DNA of 64,000 bases, taken from contig NZ_CAMFQO010000003.1 of the NCBI RefSeq assembly GCF_945980375.1, positions 31,064-95,063 on the forward strand. The letters are read 5' to 3'. Numbering within the stretch: position 1 is the first letter of the stretch; each line of letters starts with the position of its first letter. The DNA is from an uncultured Eubacterium sp. GTDB lineage: Bacteria > Bacillota > Clostridia > Oscillospirales > Acutalibacteraceae. A model generated the notes under the pieces. That model did no database searches. It was given only the letters and a program-made list of their open reading frames with translations, and was not told where the DNA came from. A program made the position numbers and the translations under genes. Of this stretch, positions 23,300 to 31,916 are shown in pieces.

Positions 23300-23728
23300 T
23301 TATTCGTGTTCGTGGGTATTTAATTCCTTAAATGTTTCAGGATCATATTCAATACCGTTTTTATCGTAATAATCCTTAACTGCAGCCTTGATAGCCTCCT
23401 CTGCAAGTACAGAGCAGTGAATTTTTACCGGTGGCAATCCGTCAAGAGCCTCAACAACTGCTTTGTTTGTAAGCTCAAGAGCGTCGCTGATTGGCTTGCC
23501 TTTAATAAGGCAGGTAGCCATAGAGCTTGATGCAATAGCCGAAGCACAGCCAAAGGTGTTAAACTTTACATCGGTGATAATATGGTTTTCATCAACCTTT
23601 AGGTAGATTTTCATAATATCTCCGCATTTTGCATTTCCTACCTCGCCGACACCGTCAGCATCATCAATTTTACCGACATTACGAGGATTGGTAAAATGAT
23701 CCATAACCTTTTCTGAATATAAAGCCAT
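23300..23728 (-). CDS. iscU: Fe-S cluster scaffold IscU/NifU-like
   Basis: Assembles Fe-S clusters with sulfur from the adjacent desulfurase. Starting at ATG 23728, which overlaps the nifS stop codon (TAATG), the protein has 142 residues. It carries the three conserved cysteines Cys35, Cys61 and Cys105 (NAKCGDIM, TFGCASAIASSS, IHCSVLAE) and the conserved Asp37. A longer reading from 23764 would add 12 residues inside nifS and lacks support. The short acidic His-containing tail NTHEHE is unusual but probably harmless. Confidence 0.94.
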   Translation of the reverse strand: MALYSEKVMDHFTNPRNVGKIDDADGVGEVGNAKCGDIMKIYLKVDENHIITDVKFNTFGCASAIASSSMATCLIKGKPISDALELTNKAVVEALDGLPPVKIHCSVLAEEAIKAAVKDYYDKNGIEYDPETFKELNTHEHE

Positions 23729-24912
23729 TATAATACTTCCTCTCCGTTTTGTATTTTTTCCCAAACAGGTGATATTGATCTTAAATAAGATACTACCTTA
23801 TGAATTGATTTAATAATGGTTTCAACCTCCTCCTCGGTGTTGTATTCACTCAAGGAGATACGCAGTGAGCCGTGTGCTACCGCAACGGGAATTCCCATTG
23901 AAAGAAGAACATGTGACGGGTCAAGCGAACCGCTTGTACACGCAGAGCCCGATGATGCACAAATTCCGTCTTGGTCAAGAAGCAAAAGCAAGCCTTCACC
24001 CTCAATTCCCTCAAAGCAGAAATTAACTGTTCCGGGCAATCTTTTATATCTGTCGCCGTTTAATCTGTGCAGTTCAATATCGCTGCAGCCTTCAATTATC
24101 CTGTCACGAAGCCTTGAAACATATTGAGCATTGCTTTCAAGATTATTTACAGCATCCTCCATAGCCTTTGCCATGCCGACAATGGACGCCATATTTTCCG
24201 TTCCTGCTCTTTTTCCTCTTTCCTGTGCACCGCCGTTAATGATGTTTTGAAGAATTATACCCTTGCGGCAATACAAAACACCGACACCCTTTGGACCGTG
24301 GAATTTGTGAGCGGATACGGAAAGCATATCAATATTCATATCCTGAACATCAACAGGTATATGACCAATAGCCTGCACTGCATCTGTATGAAATATAACC
24401 TTTCTTTCCTTACAAAGAGCGCCTATTTCCTTAATTGGCTGAACCGTACCAACCTCATTGTTCGCTGTCATTATGGTTACAAGTGCCGTATCCTCGCGAA
24501 TAGCATTTGCAACATCCTCAACGCGAACAATTCCGTTTTCGTACACATCAAGAAGTTGAATTTCAAAGCCTTCTTTTTCAAGTTTGTCAAGAGTATGAAG
24601 AACTGCATGATGCTCAAACTTTGACGAAATTATGTGCTTCTTTCCTTTTTTAGCACCGTTGTATGCAGCGGTTACAATAGCCTGGTTGTCGGCCTCACTG
24701 CCCCCTGATGTAAAATATATTTCATTGGGATTTGCGTTTATACATTTTGCAACCCTCGCTCTTGCATCCTCCAATCGCTCCTTTGCAATTTGACCGATAT
24801 GGTGCAGTGATGACGGATTTCCGTAAACATCCTGCATCATATCCTTCATTGCATCAAGAGCACTGTCGGACAATCGAGTTGTTGCAGCATTGTCAACATA
24901 AATCGTTTTCAT
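23728..24912 (-). CDS. nifS: cysteine desulfurase NifS/IscS
   Basis: PLP enzyme that takes sulfur from cysteine for Fe-S clusters and tRNA thiolation. The 394-residue protein has the PLP lysine Lys203 in SAHKFHGPKG, the TSGGSEADN phosphate-site block (68-76), HTDAVQ (175-180) and the sulfur-accepting Cys325 in SSGSACTSGS, which lies in a long mobile loop as in IscS-type enzymes. It heads the operon nifS-iscU-nadA-mnmA, with a consensus promoter and two dyads upstream that suggest control by an IscR-like repressor. Confidence 0.95.
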   Translation of the reverse strand: MKTIYVDNAATTRLSDSALDAMKDMMQDVYGNPSSLHHIGQIAKERLEDARARVAKCINANPNEIYFTSGGSEADNQAIVTAAYNGAKKGKKHIISSKFEHHAVLHTLDKLEKEGFEIQLLDVYENGIVRVEDVANAIREDTALVTIMTANNEVGTVQPIKEIGALCKERKVIFHTDAVQAIGHIPVDVQDMNIDMLSVSAHKFHGPKGVGVLYCRKGIILQNIINGGAQERGKRAGTENMASIVGMAKAMEDAVNNLESNAQYVSRLRDRIIEGCSDIELHRLNGDRYKRLPGTVNFCFEGIEGEGLLLLLDQDGICASSGSACTSGSLDPSHVLLSMGIPVAVAHGSLRISLSEYNTEEEVETIIKSIHKVVSYLRSISPVWEKIQNGEEVL

Positions 24913-24932
24913 ATCTATTGCCTGCCTTTATT

Positions 24933-24999
24933 CCTATTAATCTAATAGGTTTTTCGTTGTATAATATATACTTTATTTCCTACTTTGTCAATAGGAAAT
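24933..24999 (-). promoter_or_regulatory. nifS operon promoter with two dyad operators
   Basis: Minus-strand TTGACA (24986-24991), 17 bases, TATATT (24963-24968). The -35 lies in the centre of the perfect inverted repeat ATTTCCTA/TAGGAAAT (24975-24982, 24992-24999). A second perfect dyad CCTATTA/TAATAGG (24933-24939, 24943-24949) lies just after the predicted start. Both share CCTA/TAGG edges. An Rrf2/IscR-like regulator is encoded at 44839-45276. Confidence 0.65.
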
Positions 25000-25042
25000 T
25001 GTACTTTTTATCATATTGTTATCAAATTAAGTAAAAATATAA

Positions 25043-25064
25043 GGGTATTCCGTAAAGAATACCC
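25043..25064 (-). terminator. terminator after folA
   Basis: 8-bp stem GGGTATTC/GAATACCC just downstream of the folA stop codon, with TTATATTTTT following on the minus strand. Confidence 0.75.
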
Positions 25065-25069
25065 AAAAA

Positions 25070-25543
25070 CTATTTTTTATACACAACGTGATAAAACTCC
25101 ACACCGTCAATATCGTAGTAGTTAATTATTTCCTTAATATATTCGGATTTGTTAAATTGAGGAAAATATGTGTCCGCATCCGCACACTCGGCATCAATTT
25201 CGGTAAGATAAAGTTTATCTGCATACGGCAAAAACTCGGCATAGATTTTTCCTCCGCCAATAACGAAAACTTCCTCATTATCGGCAATTTGTAAGGCTTC
25301 TTCAACAGAAGTAACAACAGTTGCTCCCTGTGCTTGATATTCGGCATTGGAGGAAATTACAATATTTTTTCTACCCGGTAATGCCTTTGGCAAGGACTCA
25401 AACGTTTTTCTGCCCATAACAACGGTATGCCCCATTGTTGTATCCTTAAAAAATTTCATATCTTCCTTGAAATGCCAAATTAAATCATTATTTTTACCAA
25501 GCTCAAGATTTTTGCCTACAGCGGCAATCATAGAAACAGACAT
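25070..25543 (-). CDS. folA: dihydrofolate reductase
   Basis: Reduces dihydrofolate, the product of the thymidylate synthase encoded just upstream. The 157-residue protein has the family blocks MIAAVGKNLELGKNNDLIWHFKEDMKFF (acidic active-site position within), GHTVVMGRKTFESLPKALPGRKNIVIS and VFVIGGGKIYAEFLPYADKLYLTEI. The start is 14 nt after the thyA stop codon, with GGAGA upstream. The thyA-folA pair is the standard folate/dTMP cycle unit. Confidence 0.95.
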   Translation of the reverse strand: MSVSMIAAVGKNLELGKNNDLIWHFKEDMKFFKDTTMGHTVVMGRKTFESLPKALPGRKNIVISSNAEYQAQGATVVTSVEEALQIADNEEVFVIGGGKIYAEFLPYADKLYLTEIDAECADADTYFPQFNKSEYIKEIINYYDIDGVEFYHVVYKK

Positions 25544-25557
25544 ATTCTCTCCTTAAT

Positions 25558-26460
25558 CTACTGTGCAATGGGAAATGCAATTTTACCCAAATGATTATAA
25601 TCCACAAGCTTTACATCCTTGCAATCTCTTGAATTATCAAATTTGAAGAAATCCTTAACTTCGGGATTAAGCCAAAGCTTTGGTGCCGGCAAATCACCCT
25701 GCTCATCAAAGCGTCTGATTTGCTCTTTTATTCCATCAATTTGATTAACGTATATATGGGCATCCTTTATTGACCAATCAATTGTACCCGGCTTAAGCCC
25801 GCATACCTGCGCAAGCATACAGTTAAGTACGGCATATTGCGTAACGTTAAACGGTAATCCAAGCGGAACATCACAGCTTCTTTGATGTACCCAACAATTA
25901 AGCTTACCATCGGTTACATCCCATTCACTTGACCAAACACAGCTTGGCAAAACGGCAGTATCAAGATAATCGTTCTGCCACAACGTCATAACCATTCGCC
26001 TATCCTCAGGATGATTTTTAATCTTGTCAATAAGGTTTTGTGTCATAGAAAACTTATTTACGATATATCCGTACGCGGTGCCGATGGTGTGTGCATATTC
26101 CTTACCGAAGAATTTGTGGACCTCTTGTCTGATAAGATTTCCGTTTTCATCAGGAAGCATTTGAGAAGCATTCCAATATCCCTCATCATCAATCTCCCAT
26201 TCGTTCCAAATCTTTACATCGCGTTCCTTAAGCCAACGGACATCGTTTGACTGTGCCTGATAAATCCAAAGCATTTCCAAAACAGCCTGTCTGATAAACA
26301 ACTGCTTTGTAGTTAAAATAGGAAATTCCTCACCGATATCAAGATGAAAATGATGCGACGGAATTTTAATAGTGTTAACACCTGTTCTGTTAACAACCTC
26401 TGTGCCCTCACTCAATATCTTTTTACAAAGGCTTATATATTCCTTATCCCAAAGTCCCAT
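25558..26460 (-). CDS. thyA: thymidylate synthase (ThyA)
   Basis: Methylates dUMP to dTMP using methylene-THF. The 300-residue protein is recognised by NRTGVNT near 24-30, KLWNEWE-like KIWNEWE, the phosphate-binding RRMVMTLW and QRSCDVPLGLPFNVTQYA. The catalytic cysteine is Cys174 in VLPSCVWSSEW. Most ThyA enzymes have LPPCH here, so the residue after Cys is Val rather than His. DAHIYVNQIDGIKEQ closes the nucleotide site. It has its own promoter (26491-26519) and is coupled to folA. Confidence 0.93.
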   Translation of the reverse strand: MGLWDKEYISLCKKILSEGTEVVNRTGVNTIKIPSHHFHLDIGEEFPILTTKQLFIRQAVLEMLWIYQAQSNDVRWLKERDVKIWNEWEIDDEGYWNASQMLPDENGNLIRQEVHKFFGKEYAHTIGTAYGYIVNKFSMTQNLIDKIKNHPEDRRMVMTLWQNDYLDTAVLPSCVWSSEWDVTDGKLNCWVHQRSCDVPLGLPFNVTQYAVLNCMLAQVCGLKPGTIDWSIKDAHIYVNQIDGIKEQIRRFDEQGDLPAPKLWLNPEVKDFFKFDNSRDCKDVKLVDYNHLGKIAFPIAQ

Positions 26461-26490
26461 AACAATGCTCCTAAATATTAATATGTATAA

Positions 26491-26519
26491 ATAATATCAC
26501 AAAAAATAATTTTAGTAAA
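26491..26519 (-). promoter_or_regulatory. thyA-folA promoter
   Basis: Minus-strand TTTACT (26514-26519), 17 bases, TATTAT (26491-26496). AGGAG precedes the thyA ATG by 8 nt. Confidence 0.6.
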
Positions 26520-26532
26520 TACCGAAAGAAAA

Positions 26533-26555
26533 AAAGCCTCGGTTTACGAGGCTTT
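26533..26555 (-). terminator. terminator of the tRNA operon
   Basis: 9-bp stem AAAGCCTCG/CGAGGCTTT that touches the CCA of tRNA-Lys, followed on the minus strand by a T-run. Confidence 0.85.
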
Positions 26556-26630
26556 GGTGACCCATCGGGGATTCGAACCCCGGACACCTTGATTAAAAGT
26601 CAAGTGCTCTACCGCCTGAGCTAATGGATC
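26555..26630 (-). tRNA. tRNA-Lys (UUU)
   Basis: Minus-strand cloverleaf with acceptor GATCCAT/ATGGGTC, D-arm TAGCTCAGGCGGTAGAGC, anticodon loop CTTTTAA giving UUU, T-loop TTCGAAT and an encoded CCA. Last gene of a five-tRNA operon. Confidence 0.96.
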
Positions 26631-26636
26631 GTATTT

Positions 26637-26711
26637 TGGCTGGGGAGGCGGGATTTGAACCCACGCATGACGGAGTCAAAGTCCGTTGCCTTACCACTTG
26701 GCGACTCCCCA
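26637..26711 (-). tRNA. tRNA-Gln (UUG)
   Basis: Acceptor TGGGGAG/CTCCCCA, anticodon loop CTTTGAC giving UUG, T-loop TTCAAAT and encoded CCA. The weak U1-A72 end is typical of bacterial tRNA-Gln. Confidence 0.96.
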
Positions 26712-26721
26712 ACATAAAAAG

Positions 26722-26799
26722 TGGGGTGGGATATCAGAGTCGAACTGATGACCTCCAGTGCCACAAACTGGCGCCCTAACCAACTAGGCCAATCCCACC
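26722..26799 (-). tRNA. tRNA-His (GUG)
   Basis: Acceptor GTGGGAT/ATCCCAC with the extra G(-1) at 26799 facing C73, the histidine identity mark. The anticodon loop TTGTGGC gives GUG, and CCA is encoded. Confidence 0.96.
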
Positions 26800-26805
26800 A
26801 TAACC

Positions 26806-26882
26806 TGGCGCGCTGTGGGGGACTCGAACCTCCGGCCTACTGCTTAGAAGGCAGTTGCTCTATCCAGCTGAGCTAACAGCGC
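26806..26882 (-). tRNA. tRNA-Arg (UCU)
   Basis: Acceptor GCGCTGT/ACAGCGC, discriminator G, anticodon loop CTTCTAA giving UCU, T-loop TTCGAGT and encoded CCA. Confidence 0.96.
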
Positions 26883-26894
26883 ATATAAAAAATT

Positions 26895-26968
26895 TGGAGC
26901 GGGTGATGGGAATCGAACCCACGCGACCAGCTTGGAAGGCTGGGATTCTACCATTGAACTACACCCGC
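26895..26968 (-). tRNA. tRNA-Gly (UCC)
   Basis: Acceptor GCGGGTG/CACCCGC, anticodon loop CTTCCAA giving UCC, T-loop TTCGATT and encoded CCA. First gene of the five-tRNA operon. Confidence 0.96.
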
Positions 26969-26974
26969 GTATCA

Positions 26975-27014
26975 CAACGGACATTATTATATCTAATGTC
27001 CGTTGAAATGTCAA
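26975..27014 (-). promoter_or_regulatory. consensus tRNA-operon promoter embedded in a 12-bp dyad
   Basis: Minus-strand TTGACA (27009-27014), 17 bases, TATAAT (26986-26991), a perfect sigma-A consensus. A perfect 12-bp inverted repeat CAACGGACATTA/TAATGTCCGTTG (26975-26986, 26994-27005) is centred on the -10. The dyad may also act as a hairpin ending the clp transcript, or as an operator. Confidence 0.7.
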
Positions 27015-27032
27015 TACTTTTGTAAAAAATAT

Positions 27033-29339
27033 TTAATTAATTTTTACACTGATTTCCTCCCCGCCGGTGAGAGAAATTGATTTAATAGCAGTGTTTTGAT
27101 TGAATACAATTGCGTTTGCAATCTTTTCTTCAACATCGCGTCTAACGGCATCACGAAGCCCTCTTGCATTCTTTTTTGAGCCATAAGCTTTTTTTGCAAG
27201 ATATACGGGAACACTGTAATCATAGATTAATTCTATGCCTTTATCCTTAAGACTCGGAACAAGCTCATCAAGCATAATTTTTGCAATCTTTTCGAAATTA
27301 TCAAAGGTAAGCTTATTGAAAATAACAATTTCGTCAACTCTGCCGAGAAATTCAGGACGCAAAAATCTTTCAAGAGCCTTCATAGTAACCTCTTTATTAA
27401 TATCATCCTGTGATTTTGCAAAGCCCATTGTATTTTGGTCGGTAGAGCCTGCATTTGAGGTCATTATAATTACAGTGTTTTCAAAATTAACCGTTCTTCC
27501 CTGTGCATCGGTTATTCTGCCCTCATCAAGAATTTGAAGAAGAATATTCAAAACATCCTTATGTGCCTTTTCAATCTCGTCAAACAAGATAACGCTGTAA
27601 GGCTTTCTTCTTACCTTTTCGGTCAACTGACCTGCATCATCATATCCAACATATCCCGGAGGTGATCCGATAATTCTTGAAACGCTGAATTTTTCCATAT
27701 ATTCGCTCATATCAAGCCTTATAAGATTTTCCGGAGAATCAAATAATGAATTTGCAAGCTGCTTAACAAGCTCCGTTTTGCCGACACCCGTAGGACCGAC
27801 AAAAATGAATGACTGCGGTCTTTTCTTCGGACTGATTTGTATTCTGCCCCTACGAACTGCATTGGCAACCTTTTCGATAGCATCATCCTGACCGATAATA
27901 TGAGCCTTTAGCTCGTTATCAAGTGTTGCAAGCTTTGCAATCTCTCCCTGTTCAACCTTTGAAACAGGAATTCCCGTCCAAAGAGAGATAACCTTTGCAA
28001 GATCGGCCTCAAGCACCTGATTATCCTTTGCTTTTTCCTCAAGCTCGGGCAGCTCGTTGTCGATGTTAATAAGCTGTGATTTTAGCTTGGAAATAAGCTC
28101 ATAGTCAATATCCTCACCCTCTTCCGGAGAAGAAAGCCTGTCGATACCATCCATAATATTGTTTTTCTTTTCAAGCATCATTTGATACTTGCTGATTGCA
28201 GGATTACGCAGATTTGCGCAGGTGCAGGATTCATCCAAAAGGTCGATAGCTTTATCAGGAAGATAGCGGTCTGTAATAAATCTTTCACTCATGGTGACAG
28301 CCTTGTATACAAGAGAATCATTAATACAAACCTTATGGTAATCCTCATAATAACTCTTAATTCCAAGAAGCATTCTGTATGCCTCGTCAATTGAAGGCTC
28401 CTCAATTTTTACCGGCTGAAATCTTCTTTCAAGTGCAGCATCCTTTTCAATATATTTTCTGTATTCATTAAAGGTTGTAGCACCGATAACCTGAATTTCA
28501 CCGCGGGAAAGTGCAGGCTTAAGAATATTTGCAGCATTCATTGTGCCCTCGCTATCACCTGTTCCTACAAGATTATGCACCTCGTCAATAAAGAGAATAA
28601 TATTTCCCTCCTGCTTTACCTCATCAACAAGACCTTTAATTCTGCCTTCAAACTGACCTCTAAACTGTGTGCCTGCAACAAGAGCAGTTAAATCAAGAAG
28701 ATATATTTCCTTATCCATTAAGCGAGCAGGAACCTCACCCTTTGCAATTTTAATTGCGAGTCCCTCTGCAATGGCGGTTTTGCCGACACCCGGCTCACCT
28801 ATTAGGCAGGGGTTATTCTTTGTTCTTCTGCAAAGGATTTGAACGGTACGGTTGATTTCACTGTCTCTGCCGATAATGTTATCAATATCGCCCCTTCTTG
28901 CCTTTTCGGTTAGATTATTGCAGTAGTTGTTAAGGAATTTCTTTGAATCGTCAATATTCTTTTTTCTATTCCTTTTGCCCTTACCTTTGCTTTTTTCATT
29001 GCCTGACGGTTCACCGCCATCAAAGCCGTTAAATATCTCGGCAAACGGCATAGTCTGCGCTCCATCGGAGTTTTCGGGGTTAAACATTGAGCCAAGGTCG
29101 CCGAAATCAAAATCGTCCATATTTTCCATGAACATACTCATTTGCTCACTTGCCTGTTCGAGTTCTTCCTCGCTAATGCCCATTTTTTCCATAAGTCCCT
29201 GAATTGGTCCCATATCAACATTAAGCTCCTTGGCACACTTATAGCAAAGGCCCTCAGGCTTCATAACGCCATCTTCCATTTTTTGAATAAACACAATTGC
29301 AGGACGTTCGCCGCAACGTGTACACATTGGCTGTTTCAT
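27033..29339 (-). CDS. clpE: Clp-family AAA+ unfoldase with N-terminal zinc finger (ClpE-like)
   Basis: ATP-driven protein unfoldase that probably feeds ClpP. The 768-residue protein begins with a CxxC...CxxC zinc finger (Cys6, Cys9, Cys32, Cys35) in place of the ClpC N-repeat, the mark of ClpE. A Met/Asp-rich segment and a basic linker (about 113-135) lead into the first AAA+ domain (Walker A GEPGVGKT near 181) with a shortened coiled-coil middle region. The second AAA+ domain has GPTGVGKT near 510 and [27 protein letters not shown]. It follows pgsA by 38 nt without a visible CtsR box, unlike clpC in this window. Confidence 0.85.
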   Translation of the reverse strand: MKQPMCTRCGERPAIVFIQKMEDGVMKPEGLCYKCAKELNVDMGPIQGLMEKMGISEEELEQASEQMSMFMENMDDFDFGDLGSMFNPENSDGAQTMPFAEIFNGFDGGEPSGNEKSKGKGKRNRKKNIDDSKKFLNNYCNNLTEKARRGDIDNIIGRDSEINRTVQILCRRTKNNPCLIGEPGVGKTAIAEGLAIKIAKGEVPARLMDKEIYLLDLTALVAGTQFRGQFEGRIKGLVDEVKQEGNIILFIDEVHNLVGTGDSEGTMNAANILKPALSRGEIQVIGATTFNEYRKYIEKDAALERRFQPVKIEEPSIDEAYRMLLGIKSYYEDYHKVCINDSLVYKAVTMSERFITDRYLPDKAIDLLDESCTCANLRNPAISKYQMMLEKKNNIMDGIDRLSSPEEGEDIDYELISKLKSQLINIDNELPELEEKAKDNQVLEADLAKVISLWTGIPVSKVEQGEIAKLATLDNELKAHIIGQDDAIEKVANAVRRGRIQISPKKRPQSFIFVGPTGVGKTELVKQLANSLFDSPENLIRLDMSEYMEKFSVSRIIGSPPGYVGYDDAGQLTEKVRRKPYSVILFDEIEKAHKDVLNILLQILDEGRITDAQGRTVNFENTVIIMTSNAGSTDQNTMGFAKSQDDINKEVTMKALERFLRPEFLGRVDEIVIFNKLTFDNFEKIAKIMLDELVPSLKDKGIELIYDYSVPVYLAKKAYGSKKNARGLRDAVRRDVEEKIANAIVFNQNTAIKSISLTGGEEISVKIN

Positions 29340-29377
29340 TAATTCACAGTCTCCTATAATTTTTTATTATTATTGTT

Positions 29378-30004
29378 TTAGTTTTTATTCTTGTTTTCCT
29401 TGATTTGTCTGATAAAGCCTGGTGCATATCCAAACAATGATACAAAAGCAAGAATAACAGAGATAATTACCATTACATATACAACAGGTGTCGGCAAGGC
29501 CTTAAAGAACCAAACACCTACCAACGCACCGTTAGGTCCTATTGCAATAATGGCAATCATAAAGATATAAAACACAGTTGTTGCCACCTTGCCCCACATT
29601 TCTGCAGCAACGGGACGCATACCCTTGGCAAGTAATACAGCACCGGCTATAACCATAATCAATTCCTTTGCAATGAAAAGGAAAAGCAAATATTTGAGTA
29701 TTCCCTCAAAAGACCAAAACTTAAATATCAAAATAATTACAATTGCAACCTGAGAAAGCTTATCTGCAATAGGATCAAGTATCTTACCGAGGTTAGACAC
29801 CATGTTGTATTTTCTTGCAATTTTGCCGTCAAGCAAATCGGTAACGGCAGCAATAATCATCAATACAAATGCAATTATGTAATGCTCTTTAATAAACAAT
29901 ACCGAAAAAATAGGAATAAGTGCTATTCTTAAAAAGCAAAGCCAGTTAGGAATAGTGTTCCAATTTTCAAACAATTCACCTACATTTTCTTTGAATTTAC
30001 TCAT
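29378..30004 (-). CDS. pgsA: CDP-diacylglycerol-glycerol-3-phosphate 3-phosphatidyltransferase
   Basis: First committed step of phosphatidylglycerol synthesis in the membrane. The 208-residue polytopic protein carries the CDP-alcohol phosphotransferase motif D-G-x2-A-R-x8-G-x3-D-x3-D as DGKIARKYNMVSNLGKILDPIADK (about 59-82). N-terminal NWNTIPNWLCFLRI matches the PgsA opening NIPNxLTxxR. Its start overlaps the end of the cvpA gene by 4 nt (ATGA type), so the two are translationally coupled. C-terminal helices and a basic tail follow. Confidence 0.92.
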   Translation of the reverse strand: MSKFKENVGELFENWNTIPNWLCFLRIALIPIFSVLFIKEHYIIAFVLMIIAAVTDLLDGKIARKYNMVSNLGKILDPIADKLSQVAIVIILIFKFWSFEGILKYLLFLFIAKELIMVIAGAVLLAKGMRPVAAEMWGKVATTVFYIFMIAIIAIGPNGALVGVWFFKALPTPVVYVMVIISVILAFVSLFGYAPGFIRQIKENKNKN

Positions 30005-30726
30005 AATATTCCCTCCGTTATTACATTAAAAGGATTGTAATCTAACAGTAGCTGATATAAAGAGCTGTCAGACGCTGTATTGATAAAGCTGTTATCGGCA
30101 AGGCTTGGAACCCCGATTAAATATGTAGTTATGCTTATAAGGACAAATACAACCAACGCACCCTTTAATAAACCAAAAACAAAACCTATTAAGCCGTTTG
30201 CAACAGATAAAGGACTTTTATTTTTTCCGTTTTTAGATTTATCCTTGTTCTTCTTTTTAATGCTATGAATTATTATTCCTGTAATACCAAAAAATAAAAC
30301 AAATACAGCAATAAATACAGCAACCTTAATTAAGCCTAAAACAATAGGCTCAAACGCCTCATCCATAAGGCTTTGAACAATTTTATCCGATGAAAAATCA
30401 ATTTTTAATCCATTCAAATCCTGCTTAAGAAAGCTTGGCATAGAGCTTACGGCATTATTAAAATTTGAATAAATCTCATCAATATTAGACGAGGTAACAA
30501 TTCTTTGTTTAATATAATTTTCCAGCTGATCCTTTACAAAGGTATTATAAATCGGCACAGGAAGCCTGTCAGCACAAAATACGCAAAGAAAGAATCCTAC
30601 TACATATCTTATAAAATTCACCAATGTAATAAATATTCCCCGTTTGGCACCTACAATACCGAAAATCAGAAGAATACCGGTAATAATTACATCAAAATAA
30701 TTAACACTGTAATTAAATATAGTCAT
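30001..30726 (-). CDS. CvpA family membrane protein
   Basis: A 241-residue membrane protein. The opening NYFDVIITGILLIFGIVGAKRGIFITLVNFIRYVVGF is the CvpA signature (D-x-I, hydrophobic helix, G-x-x-R/K-G). Two more transmembrane segments lie near 130-155 and 180-205, separated by a Lys-rich loop (about 158-172). CvpA proteins are linked to colicin V production in E. coli and to envelope stress resistance elsewhere; their molecular role is unsettled. It lies 12 nt downstream of the DUF5711 gene. Confidence 0.82.
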   Translation of the reverse strand: MTIFNYSVNYFDVIITGILLIFGIVGAKRGIFITLVNFIRYVVGFFLCVFCADRLPVPIYNTFVKDQLENYIKQRIVTSSNIDEIYSNFNNAVSSMPSFLKQDLNGLKIDFSSDKIVQSLMDEAFEPIVLGLIKVAVFIAVFVLFFGITGIIIHSIKKKNKDKSKNGKNKSPLSVANGLIGFVFGLLKGALVVFVLISITTYLIGVPSLADNSFINTASDSSLYQLLLDYNPFNVITEGIL

Positions 30727-30738
30727 TTTATATCCCTT

Positions 30739-31908
30739 CTATTTTGCAATATCTATATACTGTCCGTACTGTACATACACCCTTGAGGAAGCCTTTACAG
30801 CACTGTTAACAGAGCCGTCACAGGAAATTGATTCCTTTTTTTCTCCTTTGGTTAAAGAGTATATGCAAATCTTTTGCGGAAGAAGAACGGTAATCTCATT
30901 TGAACTTGAGCTGATAGACTTTGCCTCTCCCTTAATACTGAATGAAGATTTAACCTTACCGTTAGATTTTATGTAAGCAACCTTTGATTTTGAAGATTTG
31001 TTGTATCCGCTGTAATTGATTACAAGCTCATTTGACGATGTGTAGCAATAATTAATTGTTGATATTGAGCCCTTCTTAAATACAACCTCTTCCTTTTTTT
31101 GTGATTTTATCACAGAAAGAAAATTATCACCCAGTACATAAAGATTTCCCGAGTCGTTAAAATGCAAATCAATTATATTTGATTTGTCATACTCCAAGGT
31201 AAATTCATCTTCGCCACTACCGATATTCAAAATATGAACGGTAGTTGTTAAAAATGCATTCTTTGAATTAACACTTGTATATGCAAGCAATGAAGCATTT
31301 TGGTTCAGTGAAACATATGTAACATAACCGTCCTTAACATTATAGTCAAGCTTTTTATTCTCATTCTTGTTAAGAACAATAATTCGTGATTTTGCTTCAT
31401 CAGAAAACAAAGCACATGCAATAGTACCGTTATTTGCAACATCAGCAGTGATAATGCTCTTGTCAAATGATTTTTCATATAACTCTTCACTTGTTGTATC
31501 AAGACGGAGCCTTGTACCCCCTCTGTCAAACAGGCAGGTATAATTTCCGTTTGATTTGAAAACAGGTGATGCATACCCGTGATCAAACGAGTATGATTGT
31601 GAAGCAGATGCAGGATCAACAGAAACAACACTGCTTTCATTAAGTGCATATAATTTGCCATTAACAAGCTTAATGCTTTCTCCGTTAGATACATTTACCG
31701 TAACAGGATAATTATTTTCCGAAACGGCTGATGTTACCGACAATGAGTTTATTCTGTTCTTTATGTCGGCAAAATCAATTTCACAGACCTTTAGAACAAG
31801 AAGAACTGCTAACACAACAAAAAGAGCTATCCAAATTATTCTTTTTGCTTTTTTCTCTTTTTGCTTTTTATTCTCTATTCTTTGATTTTCTCTTTCATTA
31901 CTCGGCAT
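30739..31908 (-). CDS. DUF5711 family membrane-anchored protein
   Basis: A 389-residue protein. A basic cytoplasmic N-terminus (1-25) and one transmembrane helix (about 26-44) anchor a large extracellular beta-rich domain. The domain shows repeated NG-x-L/Y-x-L strands (KLVNGKLYALNESSVVSVD, SNGNYTCLFDRGG, NNGTIACALFSD, NDSGNLYVLGDNFLSV) spaced like propeller blades, as in the DUF5711 family of Clostridia. The function is unknown. It stands between truA and cvpA in the same direction. Confidence 0.7.
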   Translation of the reverse strand: MPSNERENQRIENKKQKEKKAKRIIWIALFVVLAVLLVLKVCEIDFADIKNRINSLSVTSAVSENNYPVTVNVSNGESIKLVNGKLYALNESSVVSVDPASASQSYSFDHGYASPVFKSNGNYTCLFDRGGTRLRLDTTSEELYEKSFDKSIITADVANNGTIACALFSDEAKSRIIVLNKNENKKLDYNVKDGYVTYVSLNQNASLLAYTSVNSKNAFLTTTVHILNIGSGEDEFTLEYDKSNIIDLHFNDSGNLYVLGDNFLSVIKSQKKEEVVFKKGSISTINYCYTSSNELVINYSGYNKSSKSKVAYIKSNGKVKSSFSIKGEAKSISSSSNEITVLLPQKICIYSLTKGEKKESISCDGSVNSAVKASSRVYVQYGQYIDIAK

Positions 31909-31916
31909 AGTAACTC

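Noticed and set aside
24124..24624. 166-residue plus-strand ORF opposite nifS
   Set aside because: It is antisense to the conserved desulfurase and has no start signal.
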